A stretch of DNA of 64,000 bases. It comes from Candidatus Woesearchaeota archaeon B3_Woes (GTDB lineage Archaea > Nanobdellota > Nanobdellia > Woesearchaeales > B3-WOES). The translations under genes and the position numbers were made by a program. This document shows positions 33,729 through 42,711 of the stretch, in pieces. Numbering within the stretch: the stretch's first letter is position 1; each line of letters starts with the position of its first letter. The stretch covers positions 799,533 to 863,532 of the forward strand of contig NJBG01000001.1 of the NCBI GenBank assembly GCA_005222965.1, given 5' to 3'. The notes below the pieces were generated by a model. The model saw only the letters and a list, made by a program, of their open reading frames with translations, did no database searches and was not told where the DNA came from.

Positions 33729-34823
33729 CTATTCTTTTTCCTTACTAGTACTAAATCTTTTTATTAATAAAAATCCTTTTTCAGCTTCTATACAATACTC
33801 TTCTTTATCATCAAACTTAGTCATTCCAGTCACAGCAGAAGGAAGAAGTATTCTATTACCACGAAAATCAAGATTAGTTATAATCTCTTTTAATTTATCA
33901 CCACCTTTTATACCCATATCAACCATTATCTTAGAAGCATCTTTTACTTTTCCTTCTTCTTTAAGCTTTTTAGCATTTTTATGCAGTAATTTAGCAATCT
34001 CTTCAGCAACATCAATCTTAGTAGCTTTAGTTATTCCTTGTAATCCTGGTGATAGATTTATTTCAATTATAACAGGACCTTTTGCACTTTCTAATATATC
34101 AACAGCACATATATCAGCACCAAGAACCTTTGCAGCTTCTACAGCTATCTTTTTTGTATAGCCATCTAATTCACACGCCTTTCCTTCTCCACCTATATGT
34201 ATATTTGCTCTCATCTCTTCTCCTTGGGATTCACGATTCATAGAAGCAACAACCCTATCACCAACAACAATAGCTCTTGTATCTATTCCTCCAGTTTCAA
34301 CAAACTCCTGAATCAAAAAAGGCTGTCTTAAAGCTGATAAAGCATCCATCATAGATGATGCAGAGCCAAAAGAATCCGCAAACATAACTCCTTTTCCCTG
34401 AGTTCCAGATGGGAATTTCATAACAATTGGATAATTAACTTTTTCCAAAACCTTTTTAGCAGCATCAACAGAACTAGCTAAGTAAGTTTTAGGCATAGGT
34501 ATCTTGTTTTTCTGAAGCTCTAATTGAGTCAAAACCTTATCATGACCAATTGTAAATGCCTCAGGAGAAATAGAAACATATGTTTTATGAAAAAGAGCAG
34601 TTGAGATAGCTCTCATAATAGGTTGATACCTAAAAGAACCCATGATATGAACACAATCATACTTATCAATCTCCTTTCCTTTATATAAAACCTCTAATTC
34701 TCCAACAGTATTTACTTCTATTTCTTTTAAATTAAGATGATCAACTTTAGTAAAATATTTCTCCATAGCTGTAACTATCCATTTTGAGCTTACACTTCCC
34801 AAACTTATCAAAGCGCCTTTCAT
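33729..34823 (-). CDS. RimK-family ATP-grasp ligase
   Basis: A 364-residue ATP-grasp enzyme. N-terminal preATP-grasp domain (1-95), ATP-grasp with MKFPSGTQGKGVMFADS, LIQEFVETGGIDTRAIVVGDRVVASMNR, and metal motif DILESAKGPVIIEINLSPGLQGI. The C-terminal ~70 residues (GGDKLKEIITNLDFRGNRILLPSAVTGMTKF) form a separate module. RimK relatives add amino acids to a C-terminus or side chain; substrate unknown here. The upstream gene encodes a RimB-like aspartic protease, as in known RimK-type modules. Confidence 0.85.
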   Translation of the reverse strand: MKGALISLGSVSSKWIVTAMEKYFTKVDHLNLKEIEVNTVGELEVLYKGKEIDKYDCVHIMGSFRYQPIMRAISTALFHKTYVSISPEAFTIGHDKVLTQLELQKNKIPMPKTYLASSVDAAKKVLEKVNYPIVMKFPSGTQGKGVMFADSFGSASSMMDALSALRQPFLIQEFVETGGIDTRAIVVGDRVVASMNRESQGEEMRANIHIGGEGKACELDGYTKKIAVEAAKVLGADICAVDILESAKGPVIIEINLSPGLQGITKATKIDVAEEIAKLLHKNAKKLKEEGKVKDASKIMVDMGIKGGDKLKEIITNLDFRGNRILLPSAVTGMTKFDDKEEYCIEAEKGFLLIKRFSTSKEKE

Positions 34824-34835
34824 TTTTTCAACGTG

Positions 34836-34856
34836 TCAGAAATCAAAGATTTCTGA
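34836..34856. repeat. Perfect inverted repeat between the RimB-like and RimK-like genes
   Basis: TCAGAAATC-AAA-GATTTCTGA is a 9-bp perfect stem with a 3-nt loop; three more pairs can form after a one-base bulge. It lies in the 39-nt gap between the two minus-strand genes, so it could be a stem in the shared transcript that alters their ratio. No U-tract follows, so a simple terminator is unlikely. Confidence 0.5.
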
Positions 34857-34862
34857 GCACAT

Positions 34863-35225
34863 TCAAACACCTTTGGTTTTTGATGGATCAATTAAAAATC
34901 CTTCTTTTAGTACATTCTGACCAATTAAAACCTTAAATTTCATATGACTTCTATCAGCAATTGTAAATTCAGCCTTTAGTTTTTTACTTCTTATCTTTAC
35001 TTCTGCTTCCATAACAGGTCTCAGTGTTCTGCCATGAGTTGAAACAACTAATTTTCTTCTTATGATTGGACCTAAATGTAATTCAGCTGCTAATTTTGCA
35101 TCTATCGCACTCTTAACAGCACCAGTATCAATACGAGCTTTTACTTTCTTCTTCTTAGTAGAGTTTCCAAACAAAGTTACGTCTTCTACAAACCCCACAA
35201 CTGTACGCTTTTTGTACTTATCCAT
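34863..35225 (-). CDS. RimB-like aspartic protease (ATP-dependent zinc protease family)
   Basis: A 120-residue protein of the RimB/'putative ATP-dependent zinc protease' family: ARIDTGAVKSAIDA is the retropepsin-like D-T/S-G-A active strand, VVSTHGRTLRPVMEAEV the middle region, and FTIADRSHMKFKVLIGQNVL the second half. In bacteria RimB processes substrates of RimK. Here it lies immediately upstream of an ATP-grasp ligase. Start from ATG with TATA CTTTATAAAC in the divergent promoter region. Confidence 0.85.
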   Translation of the reverse strand: MDKYKKRTVVGFVEDVTLFGNSTKKKKVKARIDTGAVKSAIDAKLAAELHLGPIIRRKLVVSTHGRTLRPVMEAEVKIRSKKLKAEFTIADRSHMKFKVLIGQNVLKEGFLIDPSKTKGV

Positions 35226-35406
35226 CTGATTAGTACTCTTTATTTTCTTTATAAACTTTACTAAATTAGAGAATATTATAAGAAAATAAATATTACAAGT
35301 ATACTTAATTACTAAATAGTAGTTACAAAATAGAAAGATTTATATACTAATATTATCAACACCATACAACACAAATAATCAATAAAATATAATAGGAGGA
35401 AATAAA

Positions 35407-35763
35407 ATGAAAATGTATAAACCACTTGTGATAGGAGCACTAGCTGTTTTTACTGCTGCTAATGTATATGCAGCTGATCTATCTAATAAATTGATCAAAA
35501 AATACAGTTTAAGTCCTAAACAAGTACAAGAGTTTAAACCATTTGAATTTTATAGCAATAAAACACTTGAGAAAGCATTGAGAAACTATACAATCCAGAA
35601 AAAAGATGATATGGCTTTTGGAGAGAAACACCAAACAATCAAAGAGTTTCTAGAAGAAGTTGATGCTGCTGATGGTGAAACAGATGGCTATATAACTGAT
35701 GATGGAGTTGAAAGACAAAAAGAAAGCGATGCTTTTGAAGGCATGGATTCTATGTTTGATTAA
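35407..35763 (+). CDS. Small secreted acidic protein
   Basis: A 118-residue protein with a cleavable signal peptide (YKPLVIGALAVFTAANVYA, then AD). The mature 95 residues are helical and very acidic at the end (EEVDAADGETDGYITDDGVERQKESDAFEGMDSMFD). SD ATAGGAGGAAATAAA and TATA GATTTATATACT are clear. No family recognised. Confidence 0.7.
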   Translation: MKMYKPLVIGALAVFTAANVYAADLSNKLIKKYSLSPKQVQEFKPFEFYSNKTLEKALRNYTIQKKDDMAFGEKHQTIKEFLEEVDAADGETDGYITDDGVERQKESDAFEGMDSMFD

Positions 35764-35815
35764 ATAATATTTTTTTTCTTTTTCTATAATTTTTTCCTTC
35801 TAATCTATTACTTTA

Positions 35816-36073
35816 TTATTCAACAAATGTTGCATCAGAACGAGATGGAATATAAAGATTATCCAAAGGCATATGTAAAGAATCAGTTTTTAATTCCAGT
35901 TGACTAGGAGCAACTACTTCTTGTTGAACAGGAACATCTTCAAAATCACTATTATAACACTGAACTCCAAGAATACCAAGATAAACAACAGATATAACAA
36001 TCTGCGTTATTGTACTTATTCTAGAATACATCTTAGTTCGTGGTGTTATCTCAGGTTCATACTCTTGATTCAT
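35816..36073 (-). CDS. Hypothetical single-TM protein, 85 aa
   Basis: An 85-residue protein: charged N-terminus (QEYEPEITPRTKMYSR), one membrane helix (TQIVISVVYLGILGVQ), then CYNSDFEDVPVQQEV and a beta/loop tail. Monocistronic; convergent with the upstream secreted protein. Unknown family. Confidence 0.5.
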   Translation of the reverse strand: MNQEYEPEITPRTKMYSRISTITQIVISVVYLGILGVQCYNSDFEDVPVQQEVVAPSQLELKTDSLHMPLDNLYIPSRSDATFVE

Positions 36074-36180
36074 ACAAATCAGAACTAATAATCAGCTTAT
36101 AAACTTTTTGTAAAACCACCACTACAGAATCCTAAACATCTTTCGAAAGCCTTAAATAAACACCAAAATCCTAAGAAAAC

Positions 36181-37362
36181 ATGAAAACAAGAAGAAAAAA
36201 ACTAGAAGCAAACATATGGAAATTCTATTTATACAGAATATTTGCCAGCATCTTCTTCGCAATGCCAATCTTTGTTCTATACTACCAGGATAATGGATTA
36301 AGCATGACACAAGTCATGATTCTACAATCAATTTACACAGCAATAAGCATGGTAACAGTAATATTATTTGGAATCATAGCAGATTATATTGGAAGAAAAA
36401 AAGTTTTAGTAGCAAGCACAATCATCTACATACTTACATGGGTCTTGTTTGCAATGAGCCATAATTTCAAACAATTTTTACTGGCAGAAATAGCAGCAGC
36501 CTTATCCGCTTCAATGTGGGTAGCAAGTGGAACAGCTTTTTTCTATGATAATCTAAGGGAATTAAAAAGAGAAAAAAAATTCAAAAAACTTTATGGAAAT
36601 GTAATTAGCATAAACTATCTAATGTGGGGAATTTCAGCTCTAATCGGAGGATATATGGCTGTCAAAAGCCTAAGGTTTCCTTATTGGGCAACCACAATTA
36701 CAGCATTTATAGCTTTACTGGTTTCATTTACACTAACAGAAACAAAAAAATACAAACACGCAGACACACATTACTTAACACATTTAAAACAAGCTGCACA
36801 ATTTGCAATAAAACACCCAAAAGTAAGATTATTCATACTCTACTCCTCAATAATTTTCTCAATGGGTTTTATCTGCTACATGTTTTACCAGCCCTATTTC
36901 AATCAAATAAAAATAAATCTAGTATATTTTGGATGGATATATCTCTTAATGAATCTGGCAGCAGCATTTGGCTCTAAATCAGCTCATAAAATAGAAAAAT
37001 ACTTAGGAGAAAAAAAGATACTATTAATCATACTTTTAATCATGATTATCTCCTTTTTTGGAATATCAAAAGAATTAATAATCCTGGGAGCAATATTCCC
37101 AATACTATTATCTTTTAATTCAGGAATATTTGAACCAGTTATATCAGACTATATGAATAAACACATCGATTCTCATCACAGATCTACTGTTTTATCACTA
37201 GGGTTTGTTGTAACCCAGATGATGTCAACAGTCCTGGCACCTTTTTTTGGCTGGATAGTCGATTTCTGGAGTCTAGAAACAGCTTTCCTAACAGCAACAA
37301 TAATACTAATCATAAACTTAGTAATTCTAATAGGATTATTCATAATTAGCAAAAAGAAATAA
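36181..37362 (+). CDS. Major facilitator superfamily transporter
   Basis: A 393-residue integral membrane protein with about 12 helices. Loop 2-3 motif A is present as GIIADYIGRKKVLV; the two six-helix halves are separated by a basic central loop (TETKKYKHADTHYLTHLKQAAQFA). It is similar to sugar/drug efflux MFS carriers; substrate not deducible. Leaderless start likely, with TATA CTTAAATAAAC about 26 bp upstream. Confidence 0.85.
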   Translation: MKTRRKKLEANIWKFYLYRIFASIFFAMPIFVLYYQDNGLSMTQVMILQSIYTAISMVTVILFGIIADYIGRKKVLVASTIIYILTWVLFAMSHNFKQFLLAEIAAALSASMWVASGTAFFYDNLRELKREKKFKKLYGNVISINYLMWGISALIGGYMAVKSLRFPYWATTITAFIALLVSFTLTETKKYKHADTHYLTHLKQAAQFAIKHPKVRLFILYSSIIFSMGFICYMFYQPYFNQIKINLVYFGWIYLLMNLAAAFGSKSAHKIEKYLGEKKILLIILLIMIISFFGISKELIILGAIFPILLSFNSGIFEPVISDYMNKHIDSHHRSTVLSLGFVVTQMMSTVLAPFFGWIVDFWSLETAFLTATIILIINLVILIGLFIISKKK

Positions 37363-38679
37363 TTACTTTCTTATAATTTTAAGAACTTCTTTTGTCTTCT
37401 TCTTCATCAATCTTTTTGTTTTAGCCTCTAAATTAAGCCTTAACAAAGGTTCTGTATTTGACGGTCTAACATTAAACCACCAATCATCAAACTCAACCAT
37501 CACACCATCTAACTTAGATATCTTGCCATCTCTATACTTTTTCTCAAGCTCTTCCATTTTTGCCTTTTTATCACTAACCTCTGAATTTATTTCACCGCTC
37601 TGAAAATACCTTTGCAATGGCTTAACTAATTCAGACAAAGGCATATGTTCTCTTTCAATTAACTGTGCAATCTTAACCAGAGTAAAAATAGTGCTTTCAG
37701 TAAAAAAATGATCTCTGTAATAATAATGACCAGACAATTCACCACCAAAAGCAATATTATCCTGTCTCATACTCCCTTTGATAAAAGAATGACCAACTCT
37801 ATGTATGACAGGCTTATTCCTGTTCTCAGCAATAGCCTCTTTAACAGCCCATGTTGATCTTAAATCATAAAGAATACTCTCATGATTAAATGTTTTTGAT
37901 ATCAAAGCAGTTATTATATCACCACCAATCACATGACCTTTTGCATCAACAAAACCAATTCTATCACCATCACCATCAAACATAGCACCAAAATCTGCCT
38001 TATTCTTTTTAACAGCTTTTACAAGTTGTTTATACATCTCGTGCTTTAAAGGATTTGCTTCATGATTTGGAAAATTCCCATCTAATTCTTTATTAACATA
38101 AACAATATCTACATCTAAATTCTCAAAAACCTTTGGAACAGTTAATCCACCCATTCCATTGCTTGTATCCACAACAATTTTTAGTTTAGGCATTTCTTGC
38201 ACTACATTTAATATAAAATGAATATACTCTTTCATAATATCTCTCTCAATTATCTCGCCAAAACGCAGTGGATTTTCAAACTCATTAGAAATTACAGCCA
38301 TCTCAATCTGACCAATTCCTTCATTATATGTTAATGGAATAGCTTTCTCTTTAGTAAACTTAAATCCATTATACTCACTAGGATTATGAGAAGCAGTTAC
38401 CATGACTCCGCCATCTGCCTTAAGAAAATTCACAGCAAAATAAAACATTGGTGTAGAACATAAACCAATATCAATAACATCTCCGCCCTGCTCATTAATT
38501 CCTTTAGCAACCGAATCAAATAAAGGATTAGAACTCGAACGCATATCTCTTCCAACAACAATCTTGGGCTTTCCAATAAACTCAACCAACCCTCTGCCTA
38601 TCTTATAAGCAACATCCTCTGTAAGATCCTTGCCATAGACACCTCTTATGTCATATGCCTTAAAAATATCCTTTAACAT
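37363..38679 (-). CDS. Phosphomannomutase/phosphoglucomutase
   Basis: A 438-residue alpha-D-phosphohexomutase. Active-site phosphoserine loop TASHNPSEYNGFK (Ser), metal loop DGDGDRIG, sugar-binding GGELSGHYYY, and phosphate-binding RPSNTEP. It interconverts hexose-1-P and hexose-6-P for sugar-nucleotide synthesis. It is 9 nt downstream of a nucleotidyltransferase, together making an activated-sugar operon (Man-1-P/Glc-1-P to NDP-sugar). Substrate specificity (Man vs Glc) unclear. Confidence 0.92.
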   Translation of the reverse strand: MLKDIFKAYDIRGVYGKDLTEDVAYKIGRGLVEFIGKPKIVVGRDMRSSSNPLFDSVAKGINEQGGDVIDIGLCSTPMFYFAVNFLKADGGVMVTASHNPSEYNGFKFTKEKAIPLTYNEGIGQIEMAVISNEFENPLRFGEIIERDIMKEYIHFILNVVQEMPKLKIVVDTSNGMGGLTVPKVFENLDVDIVYVNKELDGNFPNHEANPLKHEMYKQLVKAVKKNKADFGAMFDGDGDRIGFVDAKGHVIGGDIITALISKTFNHESILYDLRSTWAVKEAIAENRNKPVIHRVGHSFIKGSMRQDNIAFGGELSGHYYYRDHFFTESTIFTLVKIAQLIEREHMPLSELVKPLQRYFQSGEINSEVSDKKAKMEELEKKYRDGKISKLDGVMVEFDDWWFNVRPSNTEPLLRLNLEAKTKRLMKKKTKEVLKIIRK

Positions 38680-38688
38680 CCTCTTTTA

Positions 38689-39378
38689 TTAAAGTTCTTT
38701 TTCAGCTTTTTTATATTTTTCTATATCATCTGTTGGAAACCAATATCCTTGATGTGAAAAAGCATAAACACTGCCGTACTTTCCGCAAAATTTCTCAAAA
38801 CAATCACGCTCAATAGAAGATTTTCCAGAAGGCAAAATTTCTAATGATTCTGGCTCCATTACATAACCACCGGCATTATTAAGATTAGAAGGCGCTTCTT
38901 CCTTAGTTGGTTTTTCTATGAAATTTATTATCCTGCTATCATCAAGCTCTGCAATCCCATACCTGGTAACATCTTCAACAGGATACAAGGTCATAGTTAT
39001 TCTTGCCTCTTTCTTCTTATGAGCTTTCAGAATAGCTGTCCAGTCAAAATCAGCAATATTATCACCATTAATAGCAATAAATGTCTTCTTAATATTTTTA
39101 GAGGCCTTTTTTATAGCACCGCCAGTACCTAAAGGATCATCTTCTACACAATAAGATATCTTTACCCCAAACTTGCTTCCATCACCAAAATACTCTTTTA
39201 TCTTATCAGCTCTATAACCAACAGACAAAACAATATTCTTTATTCCGTGCTTTTTGAAATTTTCAATAGCATGCTGAACAATTGGTTTTCCTTTTACTGA
39301 AAGCAAAGGCTTCGGAATATTATCTGTTAAAGGTCTTAATCTTTCTCCTAATCCCCCTGCTAATATTATTGCCTTCAT
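38689..39378 (-). CDS. Sugar-1-phosphate nucleotidyltransferase
   Basis: A 229-residue NTP-transferase: start MKAIILAGGLGERLRPLTDNIPKPLL (nucleotide binding), GTGGAIKKA, NGDNIADFD (metal Asp), IEKPTKEEAP. It couples sugar-1-phosphate with NTP to give NDP-sugar; likely a mannose-1-phosphate guanylyltransferase or Glc-1-P transferase. Short single-domain version without the left-handed beta-helix. Operon with the mutase. Confidence 0.9.
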   Translation of the reverse strand: MKAIILAGGLGERLRPLTDNIPKPLLSVKGKPIVQHAIENFKKHGIKNIVLSVGYRADKIKEYFGDGSKFGVKISYCVEDDPLGTGGAIKKASKNIKKTFIAINGDNIADFDWTAILKAHKKKEARITMTLYPVEDVTRYGIAELDDSRIINFIEKPTKEEAPSNLNNAGGYVMEPESLEILPSGKSSIERDCFEKFCGKYGSVYAFSHQGYWFPTDDIEKYKKAEKEL

Positions 39379-39423
39379 ATATACCCTTCACTCACACCAC
39401 CCTTTTTAAAGTTTGTGAAATAA

Positions 39424-40698
39424 TCAATCCAATACTTCACCAACCAAATAGTGCTTTGTAATATCAATAATTTGAACCCTGACTTTATTACCTAATTTAA
39501 ATTCACCTTCTATAACAATCGGTTTATATGCAAAATTTCTTCCCATAAAAGTACCTTTCTTGCCCTTTTCATCAATCAACACACTACCCCCCCATTTTGA
39601 CCATTTCTTATTTACACTAAAACCAACCCAGTCAAACACACTTGTCAATAATCTGCTTCTGTTTTTAATATCTTCTCCAGATAATTGCTCCATTTTAGCA
39701 GCATCTGTTCCAGGCCGAGGATTGAATCTTGAAATATTAATAACATCCGGCTTTATCTCTTCAACCAAATTCAAAGAATCCTGAAACTGCTCTTTTGTCT
39801 CTGTAGGAAAACCAACAATAATATCAGTTGAGATAGTAATATGCTCAAAACTCTCCCTAAATCTGTTAACAATTTTCTTGAAATCCCCAACAAAATACTT
39901 TCTTTTCATTAACTGCAGAATCTCATTATTCCCAGACTGAACAGGGATATGAATAAACTTGAATATTTTTGGATTTTTATAAACCTCAATAAGATCATCT
40001 AACATCCTAATAACATGATCAGGATTCATCATTCCAACACGAATCATAAAACCCCTATCAATCTTAACAATCTCTTTTAATAATTCAACCAAACTTGAAT
40101 TAATATCCTTTCCATAAGCTCCTGTATCCTGAGATGTTAACCAAATCTCTTTGCATCCGTCATTTAAAGCAGTATTAATCTCTTTGATTATCATCTCAAT
40201 TGGATAAGACTTCAAATCACCTTTGATTAATTTAACAGAACAATAAGAACAATACCCCAAACAACCAGAAGATATAGGAATTATCCCAACAATCTTATTC
40301 TTCCTAACTCTAGGAAGATTTATTTTATTATCAGATGATTTTCCCAAAATCTCTACAACATTATCATTTATTGTCTCTTCTATAACAGAAACAATCTCCT
40401 TGATATTATGAGTAGAAATCAGACTAGCTTCTGGAACTATCTCTCTTATCTCAGGAATAATACTTTTAGTTATACACCCAGCAACAATAAATTTCTTATT
40501 TTTTAATTCACTCAATTTCCTTATTTTCTTTAAAGCATTAGTATTATTTTTTACAGTGCATATGTTGATAATAATAACAAAAGCATCTTCAGGACTATTA
40601 ACTATCTCAAACTCGTGTTCAGCCAATAAACCCTTCATTATCTCTGATTCTGAAAAGTTTATTGAACATCCTGACGTATCAAAATATACTTTTACCAC
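39424..40698 (-). CDS. tRNA methylthiotransferase, archaeal MtaB/CDKAL1-like
   Basis: About 424 residues. N-terminal UPF0004 domain with SGCSINFSESE, INICTVKNN and VAGCITKS supplying three cysteines for the auxiliary cluster; radical SAM motif SSGCLGYCSYCSVK (C-x3-C-x2-C); C-terminal TRAM domain from about residue 360. It adds methylthio groups at t6A37 in tRNAs that decode ANN codons. GTG at 40698 is preferred to the longer in-frame start at 40752 because a TTTTTAAAT TATA box lies between. Confidence 0.9.
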   Translation of the reverse strand: MVKVYFDTSGCSINFSESEIMKGLLAEHEFEIVNSPEDAFVIIINICTVKNNTNALKKIRKLSELKNKKFIVAGCITKSIIPEIREIVPEASLISTHNIKEIVSVIEETINDNVVEILGKSSDNKINLPRVRKNKIVGIIPISSGCLGYCSYCSVKLIKGDLKSYPIEMIIKEINTALNDGCKEIWLTSQDTGAYGKDINSSLVELLKEIVKIDRGFMIRVGMMNPDHVIRMLDDLIEVYKNPKIFKFIHIPVQSGNNEILQLMKRKYFVGDFKKIVNRFRESFEHITISTDIIVGFPTETKEQFQDSLNLVEEIKPDVINISRFNPRPGTDAAKMEQLSGEDIKNRSRLLTSVFDWVGFSVNKKWSKWGGSVLIDEKGKKGTFMGRNFAYKPIVIEGEFKLGNKVRVQIIDITKHYLVGEVLD

Positions 40699-40776
40699 AT
40701 TAATAAAAAACAAACACCCATTTAAAAAGGTATTCGTTAAATTTATAAGCAATTCTTTGTTTTTCTCAAATTAGAA

Positions 40777-41241
40777 ATGACAATTTTGTATATTTTATTA
40801 CACAAACCTCAAACAATTGATGAATTTGTCCAGGAAGTACAAAGAAAAGGATACACATCAGTAGATATAGTCATAGCACAAAACGGAAAAAACAATTTAA
40901 AGAGTATACACGGAGATTTCTTTGAAGCACATTATACAGTCAGGCTTGAATCAGGCAAAATAAGATTAAAACTAGCTACATATGATGCAACATCAAATAC
41001 ATTTAATGGTGAGAAAAATGTTGAGGCCATCCACGAAATTAAAGAAAAAGAAGCATTAATAGCATCCCTGATGTATTCTGAAAGTGTTGCATATAGATTA
41101 CAACAAAAAGATTTAGAAACAACAATTAATGGAAAACCAATAGAAAATGCCAGAAATAGATCTAATCAATGTAGACAACAAATAGAAAAACTAGACAAAC
41201 TAATAATAAGAAACAAGTATCAAGGAGACCTATTCAAATAA
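40777..41241 (+). CDS. Hypothetical protein, 154 aa
   Basis: A soluble 154-residue protein of mixed alpha/beta type: HKPQTIDEFVQEVQRKGYTSVDIV, a middle strand pair (YTVRLESGKIRLKLATY), then helix-rich C-terminal part (NQCRQQIEKLDKLI). No family recognised. Leaderless with AAATTTATAAGC about 27 bp before the ATG, divergent from the MiaB-like gene. Confidence 0.6.
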   Translation: MTILYILLHKPQTIDEFVQEVQRKGYTSVDIVIAQNGKNNLKSIHGDFFEAHYTVRLESGKIRLKLATYDATSNTFNGEKNVEAIHEIKEKEALIASLMYSESVAYRLQQKDLETTINGKPIENARNRSNQCRQQIEKLDKLIIRNKYQGDLFK

Positions 41242-41281
41242 ATCAATAATCTTTTAAATAAAAGAAACTATTTCTTCAATT

Positions 41282-42025
41282 ATGTCGCGCTTCGGATGGG
41301 TTGTTCACAAAGTTATTGAAAAATCAGATATAGTTCTGGAAGTATTAGATGCAAGATTCATAGACGAAACAAGAAACAAAGAACTTGAATATAAGATTAA
41401 GAATAGGAATAAGAAACTGATTCATGTAATAAACAAATGCGATTTTGTAAATAAAAAACACCTCGATAAAATAAAAAAAGACCTAGAAAACTGTGTTTTT
41501 ATTTCTGCGACAAAACATCTAGGAACTACATTATTAAAACAAAAAATAACACTGCTGGCCAAACAAAAAAAAATAAAAGAACCAATAATCGGTGTAATTG
41601 GTTATCCTAATGTTGGAAAAAGTTCTCTAATAAACGCATTAAAAGGAAAACATTCAGCAAGAACATCATCAGAAGCAGGATACACAAAAGGAAAGCAGCT
41701 TCTAAGAATAAGTAAAGACATGATGATGATTGATACACCTGGAGTTATTCCAAGAGACAAAAACAAAGACCTAGATTTAGTACTAGTTGGAGCAAAAAAC
41801 CCAACAACAATAAAAGATCCTGATTTAGCAGTTATAAAACTAATAATAAAAAATCCAAAACTCATAGAATCATACTATGATGTAGTACCAGAAAGAAACA
41901 TAGAAAAAACAATAGAAAAACTAGCATTAAAACTGAATTTTAAGATAAAAGGAAATCTGCCTGATGTAGAAAGAACCTCAAGGAAAATATTAAGAGACTG
42001 GCAGTCAGGCAAAATAAAGAAATGA
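41282..42025 (+). CDS. Circularly permuted GTPase, YlqF/RbgA-like
   Basis: A 247-residue GTPase with permuted motif order G4 (NKCDFV), then G1 (GYPNVGKSSL near 107-116), G2/G3 (DTPGVIP). C-terminal helices (DVERTSRKILRDWQSGKI) as in YlqF proteins acting in large-subunit assembly. The start matches a TATA about 25 bp upstream. Its stop overlaps the next gene's ATG by 4 nt. Confidence 0.9.
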   Translation: MSRFGWVVHKVIEKSDIVLEVLDARFIDETRNKELEYKIKNRNKKLIHVINKCDFVNKKHLDKIKKDLENCVFISATKHLGTTLLKQKITLLAKQKKIKEPIIGVIGYPNVGKSSLINALKGKHSARTSSEAGYTKGKQLLRISKDMMMIDTPGVIPRDKNKDLDLVLVGAKNPTTIKDPDLAVIKLIIKNPKLIESYYDVVPERNIEKTIEKLALKLNFKIKGNLPDVERTSRKILRDWQSGKIKK

Positions 42026-42711
42026 TTCTAAAAATATACAATACATTATTAGAAGAATACAGCTATCAGGGTTGGTGGCCAGTAACTCCTTCAGGAAGTT
42101 GCCAAGGTAAACTAGAGCCTATCTATGGATTAAGAGCAAGAACAGACAAACAAAAACTAGAGATTATTTTTGGAGCAATTCTAACTCAAAACACCTCTTG
42201 GAAAAACGTAGAAAAAGCAATTATTAATCTAAATGAAAAAAACTTAATTAACATAGATAAGATTCTAGAGATTGAACACGAAAAACTAGCAAAAACAATT
42301 AAATCAGCAGGATACTTTAATCAAAAAGCAAAAAAACTAAAGAATGTCTCAAAATTTCTAAAAAAATATCCAATTTCTAAGTTAGAAAAAACAGATTTAG
42401 ACAACGCAAGACAACTTCTCCTTAATGTTAATGGAATCGGACCTGAAACAGCAGATTCAATCTTATTATATGCTCTAAACAAACCAATTTTTGTTGTAGA
42501 CGCCTACACAAAAAGAATTTTTACAAATTTAGGCTTAGTAAAATCAGAAGATACTTATGAAGATATCCAAAAACTATTCATGGATCATCTGCCAAGTGAT
42601 GCAAAACTCTTTAATGAGTATCATGCCCTAATTGTTCAACACGCAAAAAAAGCTTGTAATAAAAAACCAAAATGTGATTTATGCTCTCTAAAGAAAATCT
42701 GTAAAAACTAA
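42022..42711 (+). CDS. Endonuclease III-family (HhH-GPD) protein with Fe-S cluster
   Basis: A 229-residue helix-hairpin-helix glycosylase-like protein. LILTQNTSWKNVEKAI, the HhH VNGIGPETADSILLYA, the catalytic Asp in VVDAYTKRIF, and a C-terminal 4Fe-4S loop CNKKPKCDLCSLKKIC (C-x6-C-x2-C-x5-C). The Lys of bifunctional lyases is replaced in the HhH region (VNGIGPETAD lacks K), so a monofunctional glycosylase is likely. Coupled to the GTPase by ATGA; stop overlaps the convergent lysS stop. Confidence 0.87.
   Translation: MILKIYNTLLEEYSYQGWWPVTPSGSCQGKLEPIYGLRARTDKQKLEIIFGAILTQNTSWKNVEKAIINLNEKNLINIDKILEIEHEKLAKTIKSAGYFNQKAKKLKNVSKFLKKYPISKLEKTDLDNARQLLLNVNGIGPETADSILLYALNKPIFVVDAYTKRIFTNLGLVKSEDTYEDIQKLFMDHLPSDAKLFNEYHALIVQHAKKACNKKPKCDLCSLKKICKN

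Noticed and set aside
40699-40752. Longer start of the MiaB-like gene
   Set aside because: A TATA-like box lies inside this stretch and the extra residues (NLTNTFLNGCLFF) are not part of the family.
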